Below are positions 1-10,774 of a stretch of 64,000 bases of DNA, piece by piece. Position numbers and translations under genes: made by a program. Source of the DNA: Phlebotomus papatasi (Eukaryota; Arthropoda; Insecta; Diptera; Psychodidae). Within the stretch, counting starts at the first letter, position 1; each line of letters opens with the position of its first letter. Location: positions 15,500,001 through 15,564,000 of the forward strand of contig NC_077223.1 in the NCBI RefSeq assembly GCF_024763615.1, given 5' to 3'. The notes below the pieces were generated by a model. It did no database searches. It had not been told where the DNA came from and saw nothing but the letters and a program-made list of their open reading frames with translations.

Positions 1-3000
1 AAACGATAAAAGACAGTAACTTAGGGTTTCGGAGAAGCCCCTGTCCCGAAATCGACCAATCAATCAATCGATCAATAGCTCTTCTCTTCTCTTCTTGGAT
101 AAATTTTGTAGTTTAGACTCCCTGATGTTACCTCCAATGATCCTTCTCTCCCATTTGAAGGTTTTTAATTATCATGCAAATATTGAAAATCTTTACAAAA
201 TTTCAAATGTATGTATTGGCACAAATTTAAATTCCTTTGAAAATCTTAAAGGTCGTAACAAACTGTTTCCAAGTCGTTATAAACCGATACTTTACGGACA
301 ACTTAATCGTATCACAATGAGCACAAAGTGCTATTCGATTTCAATTCAGCTGAAAATGTATTTTCAGCTGGATTCTGCTAACCTTAAAACCTTATTTGCA
401 AACCTTATTTGGTTAGCATTTTTTGTTCGAGAATTGCTGATCGGTCAGCTGATCAACTCAGCAAAAATATGCTGAAAACGCTGCTTTTTCAGCTATATCT
501 GTGCTCGCTGGGATAACGGTATGACTTCTACGATATTTTAAATATTTTACTGTTCGAACTCTAAAGAAAGATCTGTTTATATAATAATATAATCCCTAGG
601 ATTTCGAGTTACATATTCTTTACCCTCCAACGCATCGTATTTTTGTAAAATTTTGGAAATCTGAAGTTTAAAAAGTTTGACGTTACACCGTTTGTCTGTC
701 TGTCTGACCATTACCATGTCTAGAAGCAAGTAGGTTAAACTTAGAGACTTGGGATCTTTGGGAGACTCCCCATAAGTCGACCCTGGAACCAGGCCTTAAT
801 TTTCCGCGCACCGCTCCCATAACCCTCCAAAACCATGTTTTTTAGGATTGCTCGAAAACGCGTCGTGCGATTTTTCCAATTTTTGAATATGTTTTAGAAA
901 TTACACAGACGTACTTCGTTCTTATACGAAAATACTGTTGAATCAACTTTAATAACGGTTTTTTCAAGGTCAAAGTTTTAAAACACTGCGCTCTAGAGAA
1001 CGTATTTCTCAAGCGAATGGTATCATTTTTGGATTCATGGGAAAGGTCTTGAAATTCCTGACAAGCTTGAACTGATTCCAATTGGTTTTGAACTTGCACA
1101 TAACCGATAACTATTTTTCAAGGAAATTAATTATATTAATCTTAAGATCTCTTTTGGGAAATGTTTTGAGAGATTTATAAATCGGTTCAAATCGGTTGTG
1201 AACTAGTAATCGGTAAGTGATGCGAGAGTATTTTTGGGGTTTAGCCTCTAAATTAAAAGTCCGAGCACTTCGTAAAACCTTGTACGCTTTGCCACCTCTT
1301 TAATATATCATAGCGAACCTTTCGAACATTCTTTATTAGTTAGTTAATCGTTAGTTAAACCCTAAACATAACTGCAATGTCTAGTTTTCCAAAAATATAA
1401 CTTAGAAGCCTAGAGGGTAAACGGTAAAAGATATCAGTAACAGATTTTTAATGGAACCTCCATAAGTTTTATTTCTAGTACATATTTCTAAGGTACCTCT
1501 ATTGATATTACAATTGCATTATGTATCTGTAACTGTTTGAGTGTGTTAGAAAGATTCATATCTATTTTGACTATTTGCACACGAAATCACGGCAGATAAT
1601 GCAAATATTTACCCCACATTAATAGAGGTTTTGAAGCCTGTTTGTCATCTGGCTTTGGAACTGCATCACGATGGGCTGTTGTGTCTAATTCCATTTTGAA
1701 TGTGTGACGAGTCCCGAAAAATTCCTCCTCGTAAATTTGCCCGTCAGAGGAATCCCAAGCATCATAAATTGCGATCATCAATTTTCGAGGAATGAAACTT
1801 GAAGTGTATCAACACTTTTAGTCACTGAGCAAGAAAAGTGTGTGCCCCTCTTTTTGTTGAGACCAAAGGTAGAAATATGTTGAATGGGCGGTTGATGAGT
1901 TTCTCAGGCATTTAGTACACATTATCAATGTATGAATGTTGGGGCCATGGGTTTGAGGCAGTTAAAAAAAAAGAGAAGAGGAGTGACACATCCTGGCGAG
2001 GCCAAGGGAGACGATATTGCTGTTCGCGATCGCGACTAATCGATCACTTGAAATGCAAAACGCGTGGTGCAAATGGCGTCTGTCGGCTAATGCCATCAAA
2101 CTGCGTGCGTGGCTCCAATCTGCGTGGCGGCTTCACGATTGAATATTTATTTATTGAAAAATATTTCGCACCAAATTTGGTCTTGTTGGCCTTTGCACTG
2201 CACCTCTTTACCACATCACTTCACCCCCTTGATGCCCCTATACCTATATTGCACATTTATTTCACCTTCTTCACGTCACTCTCCTTTGCCAATTATTAAT
2301 GCAGAGAATATATATTCATGATAATGATATTGAAATCAACCAATTGCAAATCCACATTTAACACCTCATTTTTACATTTTTCCACTATATATAGCATATA
2401 CGTGACATTTCTGTGTGATTTAAGCAAAATGTATCGTCTCCAGACTTACACCGAGAAAAAAATTGACTGGTATTTCTACACTTCAAATTATTTAGACTTG
2501 TTCTCAAAATCAAACAAGTAAAAATGAAAATTTATCACTTAGACTTTAACTTTCTAAAATCAGAATTTACAAATTTTATATTACAATTTAACATGAGGGT
2601 AGTAACTTTTAAATTACACTTTAATTCCTTTGATAGCAATTAAAAAGATATTTTCACATACAAACCCAAAATCAGTCAATTGTCAGAGGCCTATGAAGAT
2701 GGCATTCAATGGAATAAAACAAAAAAATTGGAATGTCTATTCAAGGAAATAAATTGATTTATATTGAGAATAATTTTTACTTTTTTGAAAATATTTTTCA
2801 CACCTCAGTGGATATACTAATCCAAATAATAATTTATAAAATTCCCATTAATGATAATAATATTTAATTAATTAATTAAATAATTATAATCTATTTAATA
2901 CAATAATTAATTATTGTGAAATATTAATATTCGTATCCAGAAGAGAATATATTCCTAGAAGAATATTCAGATTTTGACATTTTCACGAAAAGGACATAAA

Positions 3001-3021
3001 GTCGAAATAGACGTACAGCTG
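1..3021. other. Upstream region without a supported gene
   Basis: Probably intron 5' of exon A, since exon A begins with an acceptor. Positions 51-80 carry a CAATCAATCAATCG-like tail after GC-richer sequence (20-50), which resembles the 3' end of a truncated non-LTR retrotransposon. Short open frames here (95-475 +, 1587-1781 -, 1928-2299 +) have no recognisable domain and no supporting splice context. Confidence 0.4.
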
Positions 3022-3334
3022 AAACACAGAATTATTTAGAAAAAAAAAATATTTTGTAAAATTTTTCGTAAATGTTTGTGAATTCCTATTGGGGACTTAC
3101 GAAATAATCGTAAGATAAGATAAGATTTTGCCAGGGGTCAGTTCACCATTTCGGATTGCCGATACTACTAGTGCCACTACTAGGGGAAAGCACGTTACCT
3201 TCGGACGATGTATGCTTCGCACAAATCATTTTTTTAAATGGGTTATAAATTAATTTGGCCCATTTACATTTTAATAGCTAGTCCAATGCCTCAAATATTC
3301 AGAAAAAAACTATGGCTGAAATCTTTAAGGAACA

Positions 3335-3612
3335 GGCGCCTGGCAAGTTGGCTTTTTTATACGGAGCTATTTGAAGCCAATTCCTAAATTGATCTCGGAC
3401 TCAGCTCACAGTGCTCCAAGGAAAAAAATTATTTAAACAAAAATTTAGTATATTTATCCCTCCATACGGAAAGGTATCTTATAATACGGAAAAACTTCTC
3501 ACTTTTTAAATATTTAGCATAACGATCACGAGTGCATAAAAATTCCCATACGCATTTGTATGTGAAAGTAAGAAATTGGCTTCAACTTTGAAGGCCACTC
3601 GCCGGGGATTAG
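3335..3612. mobile_element. Family F element, copy 1, inside E1, 10-bp target duplication
   Basis: TTAAGGAACA occurs immediately before (3325-3334) and after (3613-3622) and once in the empty E copy 2 at 46007 or so, so it is a target-site duplication of about 10 bp. Ends are GGCGCCTGGCAAGTTGG and the inverse-like CCACTCGCCGG. A 10-bp duplication suggests Mutator-like or similar chemistry rather than Tc1/mariner; this assignment is inference. Copy 2 is at 15904-16500. Confidence 0.75.
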
Positions 3613-3632
3613 TTAAGGAACATAGAGAAAAA

Positions 3633-4125
3633 GGTTTGCGGAAACTTCGTATTTTACATTTCATATTTTACATGTTCGTATTATACATTTCGTATTGTGG
3701 AAACTTTGTATTCTAGTACATTTCGTATTTTACCATTCCGTATTTCACATTTCGTCTTTCATACATTTTGTACAAAAGTGAACATTTCGTCTGCCATATA
3801 TTTTACACAAGCATATCAACCAATAAAATAATAGAATTGCAGTTTTATGAGGTTAAGGGCGCCATGCGCCTTGGGTCTGACTTTGAAGTCAAACTTCAAG
3901 CTCTAATTATCAGTATTGTCTGTTTGGGGCAAAGGAAAACTTTCTGTGTTTTGGAAGTTATCAGTAGCGCCTGTTCAATTTTTGTACAAAATTTGTGAAA
4001 AACTAAATGTGAAATACGAAATGGTAAAATGCAAAATATATACTAGAATATGAAGTTTCCGCAATACGAAATGTGCAATACGAACATGTAAAATACGAAA
4101 TGTAAAATACGAAGTTTCCATATCC
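3633..4125. mobile_element. Family H inverted-repeat element inside E1
   Basis: The arms carry the word CGTATTTTACATTTCGTATT several times in one orientation on the left (3640-3760) and the reverse complement on the right (4010-4120). The outer ends are GCGGAAACTTCGTA and TACGAAGTTTCC. The centre (3800-3980) is unique sequence. It lies in the A-run that is short in E copy 2, so it is an insertion younger than E. Confidence 0.7.
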
Positions 4126-4600
4126 CGAGAAAAAAATTGAATTGTCCGAAGCTTGAGTCGTCCGAAGGTAGCGCGTTTTCCCCTATATCACAGTGTGTAT
4201 TTGGGATCGGTGACAGTGAATATTTGTATCGACTGAAGTATCACTTTTATGTCGAAACTCGATTTCGCACCAGCACCTATTGCTTTTTAGACAGTACATT
4301 TTTTTTGCTAATGTGCCACCATTGGCATTACTATTCATTCATTTACTGGACGAATTCAAAGCCGATATGGCATGAGAAATCTTTTTCTTCTGCTGCTCAG
4401 CTTTAAACCCGAGACCTCACAGTCATAGGGTCACTACTCTATCCACTGATCCACTTGAGGCTCCGTAAATCGTATATCACATAAACAAGTTCGTAAAAAT
4501 TTGTACTTTTACAAACATGTACGTAAAATTTTATCATTTGTTCGTAAATTTTTGTTTGTTTGGCAAAAGTCCACGATAAATATTTTTTAATTTTTTTCTA

Positions 4601-6732
4601 CATTTTCTTAAAGGAAATATTTTGCATTTCCATTTTTTCTTCCAATAATATGATAAAGGTCGTCCCAGTTTGTTTGATTGAAAATGTTATAGATTTTTTT
4701 TCTTAAATATAAATTCGTATTTTTTTAATTAAAGGAAAGATTTTCCTTTGCCATATTTTGTATCAAGATTTCGAAAGAATAACGATTGTCAATAAGATGA
4801 AAAGAGAGTAAATAAACGTAAACATACCTCAACATTTGTTTCAAGTAAAATATTCCATTTTGGTTAGTAATAGAAGTGAAAATTATTATAAATTACTTTA
4901 AACAAAATCTTAGATATCTAAATTGTTGGTAATTTCATAATTTTACCTTTTCCAACAATATTTCGGTATTTCCTGATATGTATAATAATTCTGAAATTGC
5001 ACTGAAAATGATTTATTTAACATTTGAAAATTAATGTTTATTGACCACTTTTACCAATAATATGCTATCGAATCAGCTGCAGCTTGCATAAACTTGGATT
5101 CATTCATTTTTGGTTCTGTGTCTATATTTTTTTCCAATTATTGTCGCAAATTTTTATTAAATTTTATTTCAGCAGTTCAACTTTATGTATTCTAAAAATT
5201 TAGAAACTTCAAATAAAATTAATTTATTAGATTCTCATATGCATAGGGGAACGTGGTCTACCTTTGAATGTGGCGGCCTTTTATTTATTTTTTCTCTTAT
5301 TTCCGAAGTTAAAATTCTATTTTGTTAATCGAAGTTAATATAAAATAGTTAGTTGTATTGACTATAATTTAGAGAATAGAGTTTTTGGTTTGGAAAATAA
5401 GAGAAAAGTTGAAATATTCAAAGGCTGCCGCATTCAAGGGCAGGCCACTTTACCCTATAATTGACTTTTAATTATTAAATTGATAATTTTCTTATCAGTT
5501 TGCAGATATTTTTTTAAAACTTATTATTAATTTGGTAATTTTATTCTATCGTCTTTTTCATGGTGCACCAACTACAGCAATAGCATTTGCGATTTAAAAA
5601 GGGAAGTCAATTTTAACTTAGAACATCATGCAGGCTTTTACTAAACAAACGATAAATCATTGAGAGCTACAACTACCATGTAATATCTGACATTATTCTT
5701 ATCTCATATTCAAAAGAAAATATTTCTAGATATATTATTTGATATATAATTTGAAACTAAAGGCAAAAATCCAATATTTCTGCTGACTTTCTATCTCACT
5801 TTCCAAGTAACATCGATCGAGAATGAAAATTTTAAAGTCGTGCTTCTGTGAAAATGTTTTCATTCACAATTGTTCATACCACCCTCTCCCTTCGGAAGTG
5901 TGATCATTTTTCAAGTGGTTTGCATGAAGGAAGCTTCGACTTGAACGTTACATCTCCTACTGTGAAATTCATTTGTGTCATTTTCTGTAGCACCAACTCA
6001 ATCTTGGGTCATTGAGTCACGACAAAATGTTTATCAAACACGATTTATTGCAGAGATATTATAGATGAATGGTAAAATGTCAAAAAACTTGTATTTTGGA
6101 TATACAAAGTTTAGAGAAATCTGTTTGAAAAGATGCTTAATCACAAAATACAAAACACTTGAGATCTAAAATTAAGATCACAAATTATAAATCTAAATGC
6201 TGTTATTTAGGCTTTGGTTTTATTTTTATAAAACAAGGAAAATGAGAAAATGTGACTAAAAGAAAACAAATCTATGAAAATCTTACATACATCATCCGGA
6301 TTGGATAATAGTTACCAGTCACAATATGTAAAATAGTTTTTCACCGTCTGGGAAACATGAGAGATCACACTTTTCATCACAAAATTATTTCATAAAGGAA
6401 TTAAATTATTTTATAAAACTATGTAATAAAATAATCTATTTCAGTGCTACATAACCTTGGCCAAGGAAATTATTAAATGTTATAAAATTCTAACTAGGAA
6501 AAAAGTACAACATTTTTCCTGCGTAAATTCATAAAAATTCACGAATTTTAAAGCGTTATTAATTTATTTAAATAAAAGCCACCGGATCTTGACAAAGTTT
6601 CTTCCTTGAATTGGCCTTGAATTATATTTAAAAAAAAAAACTGTTTTTATCTGCTTTATAATTAACCTATAACCGTATTACGTAGGAGCTGTAACATTGT
6701 GATCAGCGTGATTATTTTCATCAGTATTTTAG
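4601..6732. other. Non-coding interval around family I
   Basis: Outside family I (5244-5457) the sequence is AT-rich and I see no exon, RNA gene or recognisable repeat in it. Confidence 0.4.
5244..5457. mobile_element. Family I MITE with TA target
   Basis: TAGGGGAACGTGGTCTACC on the left is mirrored by GGCAGGCCACTTTACCCTA on the right. The inner arms pair through the AAATAAGAGAAAA and TTTTCTCTTATTT segments, giving a nearly full-length hairpin of about 214 bp. No coding capacity. Confidence 0.75.
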
Positions 6733-6946
6733 TAGAAGAAGTGTATCAGGTTTCGTACACACTATGGCTCCGAATATTTCAAAATTTTTGCCATATTCCT
6801 ATAATGAATTTGACCCATAGCAATATATTTTAATCGCTATCATTTCACACATTTTCCGAAGGAAAATATGTCAGATTCATTAGAAGAATATGATAAAAAT
6901 ATAAAGTATTCGAAGCTAGAGTATGTGCTAGGCCTGAAATCTCCTA
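6733..6946. mobile_element. Family D MITE, copy 1
   Basis: Left end TAGAAGAAGTGTATCAGG then TTTCGTACACACT; right end AGTATGTGCTAGGCCTGAAA then TCTCCTA. These match the ends of the D copies at 18896-19499 and 57483-57638 (TTTCAGGCTTCGCACACACT). The interior pairs GGAAAATATGTCAGATTCATT with AATGAATTTGACCCATA-type sequence. The copy is diverged. Confidence 0.65.
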
Positions 6947-7698
6947 AATTTGGCTAGAAAAGAAATCTTCACGGGACGCACGTGCGTAAAATGTCTTGAG
7001 CGATACCTATTAGACCGTTGTATACAATTTCTGAATTTTTATTGATTCAATTTTTTCACGATTAAAATGTTTAGTCAATTTCTTTGATATCTAAGCTATA
7101 ATTTGGTGTGTAATTAAACAAAATTACTCTCCAGTGCAGATATTAACATATATATGCTTTAATGGAATGCAAATAATTATCGATATTCTCTATATATTTC
7201 CAATTTAATTGCTTCAACGACTCGATTCCTGAACATAAATGAAATTGTTCTGGATGTTTTAAAAGTATGAAAGATAGGTATTAATGAAAAATATTCCACA
7301 TGCTATATTTATTTCAGTGTATAATTTATTACACATGGCATGGAAATGTTTTTCATTTAACAGTTAAGATGCTTGGAAAATATTTTATTACTTTTCCTGG
7401 ATGCAATCTTTCAAGACCAAACCTGTCACTATTTGCATTTTCTTAATTATTTTATTGATTATCTCTTGACGCAGGCGAAATCACGCAAGATGGATTTTTT
7501 TTTCATTAGTTTATTTTAGGTATTATAAAGTACTATTAGCTTCCTTATGTACTGAAACGTGGATAAACTCTCTTATCTTGTGTAAAGTAGAAAATGTGAT
7601 AAGATGATGATTATAACCATGAAGTTTAAATTTATTTTTAAAGCATATTTGTTCTGTTTCTTAAATTAATTTTAGAAATCTTGAATTTAATATGACTG
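6947..7698. other. Non-coding interval before exon A
   Basis: AT-rich sequence leading to the exon A acceptor. I see no exon or repeat I can define here. Confidence 0.4.
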
Positions 7699-7716
7699 TT
7701 TTTTTTTTCTTTTTAG
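7699..7716 (+). other. 3' splice site before exon A
   Basis: A run of T and C (7699-7714) is followed by AG at 7715-7716, directly abutting in-frame Sox coding sequence. A near-consensus branch region (TTTAAT / TATGAC) lies at 7685-7695. This shows at least one more 5' exon exists upstream. Confidence 0.85.
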
Positions 7717-8255
7717 TTCCCCTCAGCATCAGAATTATCATCGATATGAAGAATATGTAAATCACTCAATACATCCTTCATCTGCTGGTTCACCTCTCCC
7801 ACCTCAAAATAATCCTTCGCCACAGATGTTGTCCATGTCATCCCTGTCGTCAGCCCATGGTATGCTCCCGCCACAGAGTCCGTCTTTGACTCAACAGCAG
7901 GGCGCCATGATAATGTCCTCAGGATCACCTCTTATGGCACAATATCCACCATATCAGGATATCCTACCGTCCACAGTTTTGCCACCACCTTCCACGGGTC
8001 AAGAGGATGCAACTAGTTGGAGTTATCAGTTGCAAGGTTCAAATTACCAAGGTGACTACTGCACCTCTGGTTACGGTGTCCTTCAGAGACAGTCGTTTGG
8101 TACCAAAGTGACAGCCACGGGACCTCTTAAGGGTGCAAAGGAAGCCCGGATTCGACGGCCTATGAATGCCTTTATGGTATGGGCTAAAGTTGAACGGAAG
8201 AAGTTAGCAGATGAAAATCCTGATCTCCATAATGCAGATCTCAGCAAAATGTTAG
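7717..8255 (+). CDS. Sox15: SoxF transcription factor, internal exon with N-terminal region and first half of HMG box
   Basis: This exon encodes 179 codons plus the first base of a split glycine codon. It opens in frame right after a strong acceptor (pyrimidine tract 7699-7714, AG at 7715-7716); its first base completes a codon, so the upstream intron is phase 2. The frame stays open for 36 codons before the first ATG (7826), with Y/H/Q/P-rich sequence, so coding probably continues from an exon upstream that I cannot locate. The N-terminal part is low-complexity (S, P, Q, Y). The HMG box starts near 8144 and contains RPMNAFMVWA and NPDLHNADLSKMLG, the SoxB/E/F core. With exon B the box reads as SoxF (ERKKLADENPDLHNADLSK, then RPYVEEAERLRVIHM). 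Drosophila's only SoxF gene is Sox15. Sox HMG boxes bind ACAAT-like sites in the minor groove and bend DNA in the nucleus. The exon ends at a GTAAG donor. The ATG at 7826 is not likely to be the true start. Confidence 0.95.
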
Positions 8256-8429
8256 GTAAGAGAATAATTCATTACACGCTATTCTTATCCATTTAAGTCT
8301 GTGGCAACCTGCTTTCCGAAAAAATATACTTATTTTACTTGTCCTCCAGTTCATATGATTCTCATCCTAGTCCAAACAAAGCCCCACAGGAATCGATCTG
8401 TGCAATTTAATTTTATTTCAAAGAGTAAG

Positions 8430-9170
8430 GGCTCATATAGACACAGGCTGATCTTAGAGAGTATTTAGCCTATAAACATTAGAGATAGAATCCGGTCAAG
8501 TTCGATATAATAAAGGTCGGGGTACAATAGGGTATAATGGGGACGGATGCAACCCACTGTTATAAAAGTCTAGCAGTCTAGTCTAGGAGTATTTAGCCTA
8601 TAAAAATTGAGAGTAAATATTTATCCTCAACAGTCATACATTAAGAGCTTGGGATCATCGATTTTAGAGGTCCTTTGCATACATTTCTTCTACCCAATCC
8701 TTTACTGTCAAATTTTACAAGCCTGGATCAGCCTGAATATATTTGGGTCTTAAGGGTTCAAATAAACTCAGAATGATCCTTGAAGATATTTAGCCAATAT
8801 AAATTGGTAGGAGAAAGTACTCTCCCTTCGAACGTTCATGCCTTCGAATAACGTGAATTTTCTTTTATTTTTCCTAAGAGACCTACACATAATTATCACG
8901 CAATTAACAATAATTGATGATCTAGGTAATTTTTAATAAAAATGTGTAAGTCTTCTAGGAAAAATTAAAGAAAATTCACATTATTCGAAGGCATGAACGT
9001 TCGAAGGGAGGGTACTTTCCCCTAGTAAAGATTTGTCCCAAATTACCATACATCCTTTGAGTGAATTTCCTTTACCTAATCCTTGACTGACCAATTTTAC
9101 AGACTGAATATTCTGAAGAATCGTCCTGAGTCTATTTGAGCCATTTAGGCCCTTCCATTCCAACTCAGTA
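8430..9170. repeat. Degenerate tandem block with a family B insertion
   Basis: The phrase ATTTAGCCTATAAA..ATT occurs at about 8463 and 8590 and, altered, at 8788. The phrases ACCCAATCCTTTACTGTCAA (8692) and ACCTAATCCTTGACTGACCA (9075) also recur with the same surroundings. The block is therefore an old tandem duplication of roughly 130-400 bp units, later split by a family B MITE. Confidence 0.5.
8808..9024. mobile_element. Family B MITE, copy 1
   Basis: Ends TAGGAGAAAGTACTCTCCC and GGGAGGGTACTTTCCCCTA flank TA. Just inside, TTCGAACGTTCATGCCTTCG is repeated inverted (8827 and 8985), making a near-perfect hairpin of about 217 bp. It is the cleanest copy of family B and serves as reference for the nested copies at 19057 and about 54788. 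Confidence 0.85.
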
Positions 9171-10522
9171 AAATTTACTAAATTTTACCGCTCCATAATC
9201 TTCCCTTTTCGAGAATCAAAGCGATCATCGTGACATTATAGTAATCTTGAAAGAGAAGTAAAAACAAACAAAAAAAAAAGAAAAGTGCTATGTGGCAAGA
9301 AAAATTGCTGGGATCTTCTTGATCTTCAAAAACAAATGATCATTGATTATCTCAGAGACATTCTTCCTCCACCCTATTGAATTACCACAATTTCTTCGAT
9401 GATGATCATTTGCATATTGTGTGATGTCTTGGGCAACAAGTTGTTGCTCTTTCGTGTGATTTCTAAGATGTTGCTTTTTTCGCTTCTCAGCCGCGGATAA
9501 ATGAAAATCGATTTGACTCACTCTAACCCGAAGAGTTTATTATTAACTCCGCCCACTCCCGCCATTGGTGGATTAACCTCACAAATACATTGATCAATCG
9601 ATCGTATACATAAGTTCATACATGAGAAGATCGCGAGAGCTTTAATATTGCACTGTGAGAGCTTAGCATAGAGTATGATCTCAATGGTGCAGTATTTTGA
9701 ATGTTTTTTGAACGATTTTTCTCTCTAGAAATGTTGTAGAACATGTTACATCACTAGCCATTAAGTATTTAAAATGAATTTCATAAAGAAAATTATTCAA
9801 ATTTCTTGTATCTTATAAGACTTCTTCAGATTTAGTGGCCATTTTGTTGTGTACAACTTCAGCACTACTATATTTAAACTTTTTAGCGGTGTTGATTTTT
9901 TTCTTCTTTCAACTTTGCTGTCGATCATCGTGTTGGCAACCACTTGAGTACTGAATATATAGAAAAAAAACATGAAACTTTTTGCCTTCATCTTCTATTA
10001 ATTATATAGAGTCTATGCTTGTTGGTTGGAGTAAAAAGATCGCGGCTAAAGATCACGATATTAAAAAAAACCAATGGAGTTTTCCATTGGCTTATTCTGA
10101 ACGCTATATTTTATTTAAAGACAAGTCGCGTTAGTATGTTAAAGATTCAAATTTGTGTACGAAAATTGAAAACTAGATAATTATAGATAACAGCTGACAT
10201 AATAGTTCGGGTATTCAGTTAAATTTAAAGAATCTAAATATTTCAAAGAAATCTTTGTTAATAAATAATTAGAGTAATGTACTTTCGTAATTACTGAATA
10301 CAGTGCAAATACTAAAATGTATTATTAATTGGAGTACTATTCCAGTCCTCCGATGAGGTCCATCATGATAAGTCGGCAGGAGCCATATCCCATAAAAACC
10401 AGGATAAATTCGTAATTTTATTTAATTTGAAATATCTAAATTTTAATTAATGTCTATCAGATGTTGGACAAAACAGCCGATCATTTTTATTATGAATTTT
10501 TAAAACAAACAAAAAAACTAAT
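9171..10522. other. Intronic stretch without a gene
   Basis: AT-rich intronic DNA. I see nothing coding and no clear repeat; the minus-strand open frames at 9288-9521 and 9797-9991 have no domain and look like chance. Confidence 0.4.
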
Positions 10523-10774
10523 TAGGATAAAGTGTATAATTTGGAATTAGTGTTACAAGTTGGACAATTCGCTGGTACAAGTTGGACATGGCTTTTTTCT
10601 TGATAAATACAGTACAAAGTTTGTTTTTAAGCACAAGGAACCAAATTATAAAACTAAAGCATTAAAAATATACAAATAAAAATGAAGTACTAAATTTATC
10701 AAGACGAAAAGCCCTGTCCAAATTGTACCATTGTCCAACTTGTACCACTGTCCAACTTGTACCACTTTACCCTA
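10523..10774. mobile_element. Family K MITE, copy 1
   Basis: TAGGATAAAGTG...CACTTTACCCTA with TA at both edges. The subterminal word GTCCAACTTGTACCA is present several times at the right end and inverted (TACAAGTTGGAC) at the left. The copy at 37631-37866 is the same element in opposite orientation. Confidence 0.82.

Larger units (their letters stand above)
3181..4185. mobile_element. Family E MITE, copy 1, carrying two further insertions
   Basis: The left end TAGGGGAAAGCACGTTACC and right end GGTAGCGCGTTTTCCCCTA are inverted repeats flanked by TA. Comparison with the uninterrupted E copy 2 (45853-46073) shows the same internal order: TGCTTCGCACAAATCA, GGTTATAAAT, TTTTCAGAAAA, AAGGAACATAGAGAAAAA, ATTGAATTGTCCGA. 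The extra length is two insertions, F (3335-3612) and H (about 3633-4125). Confidence 0.82.
3113..4466 (-). mobile_element. tRNA-derived SINE, interrupted by family E
   Basis: On the minus strand the element begins near 4466 with a pol III promoter-like head: AAGTGGATCAGTGGATAGA (A-box region, 4438-4456) and GGTCTCGGGTTTAAAG (B-box region, 4401-4416). The body runs to 4186, is interrupted by E1 (3181-4185), resumes at 3180 and ends at 3113 in a TTATC repeat tail, as many insect SINEs do. A short CGTAA is shared by both flanks. The head resembles insect SINEs built on a tRNA; I cannot name the family. Confidence 0.7.
3022..4600. repeat. Family V element, copy 1, split in two by a nested insertion stack
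   Basis: The two halves (about 3022-3112 and 4467-4600) together match V copy 2 (16522-16725): both begin with ACACAGA then A-runs, then TTTGTGAATTCCTATTGG and a CGTAAATCGTAT segment, and end with ACAAACAT..TTCGTAAA. In copy 2 the sequence is continuous, so the 1.35 kb between the halves is an insertion. Confidence 0.7.

Noticed and set aside
95..475. 126-codon open frame near the left edge
   Set aside because: No recognisable domain, low-complexity AT-driven composition, no splice or neighbouring exon support.
1587..1781. Minus-strand 64-codon frame with fairly protein-like composition (acidic, D/E/K-rich)
   Set aside because: No family recognised, no splice signals defining an exon, and no continuation nearby; not enough to call a gene.
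3768..4406. Open frames 3768-3998 and 4137-4406
   Set aside because: They lie inside H, E and the SINE, crossing element boundaries, so they are not genes.
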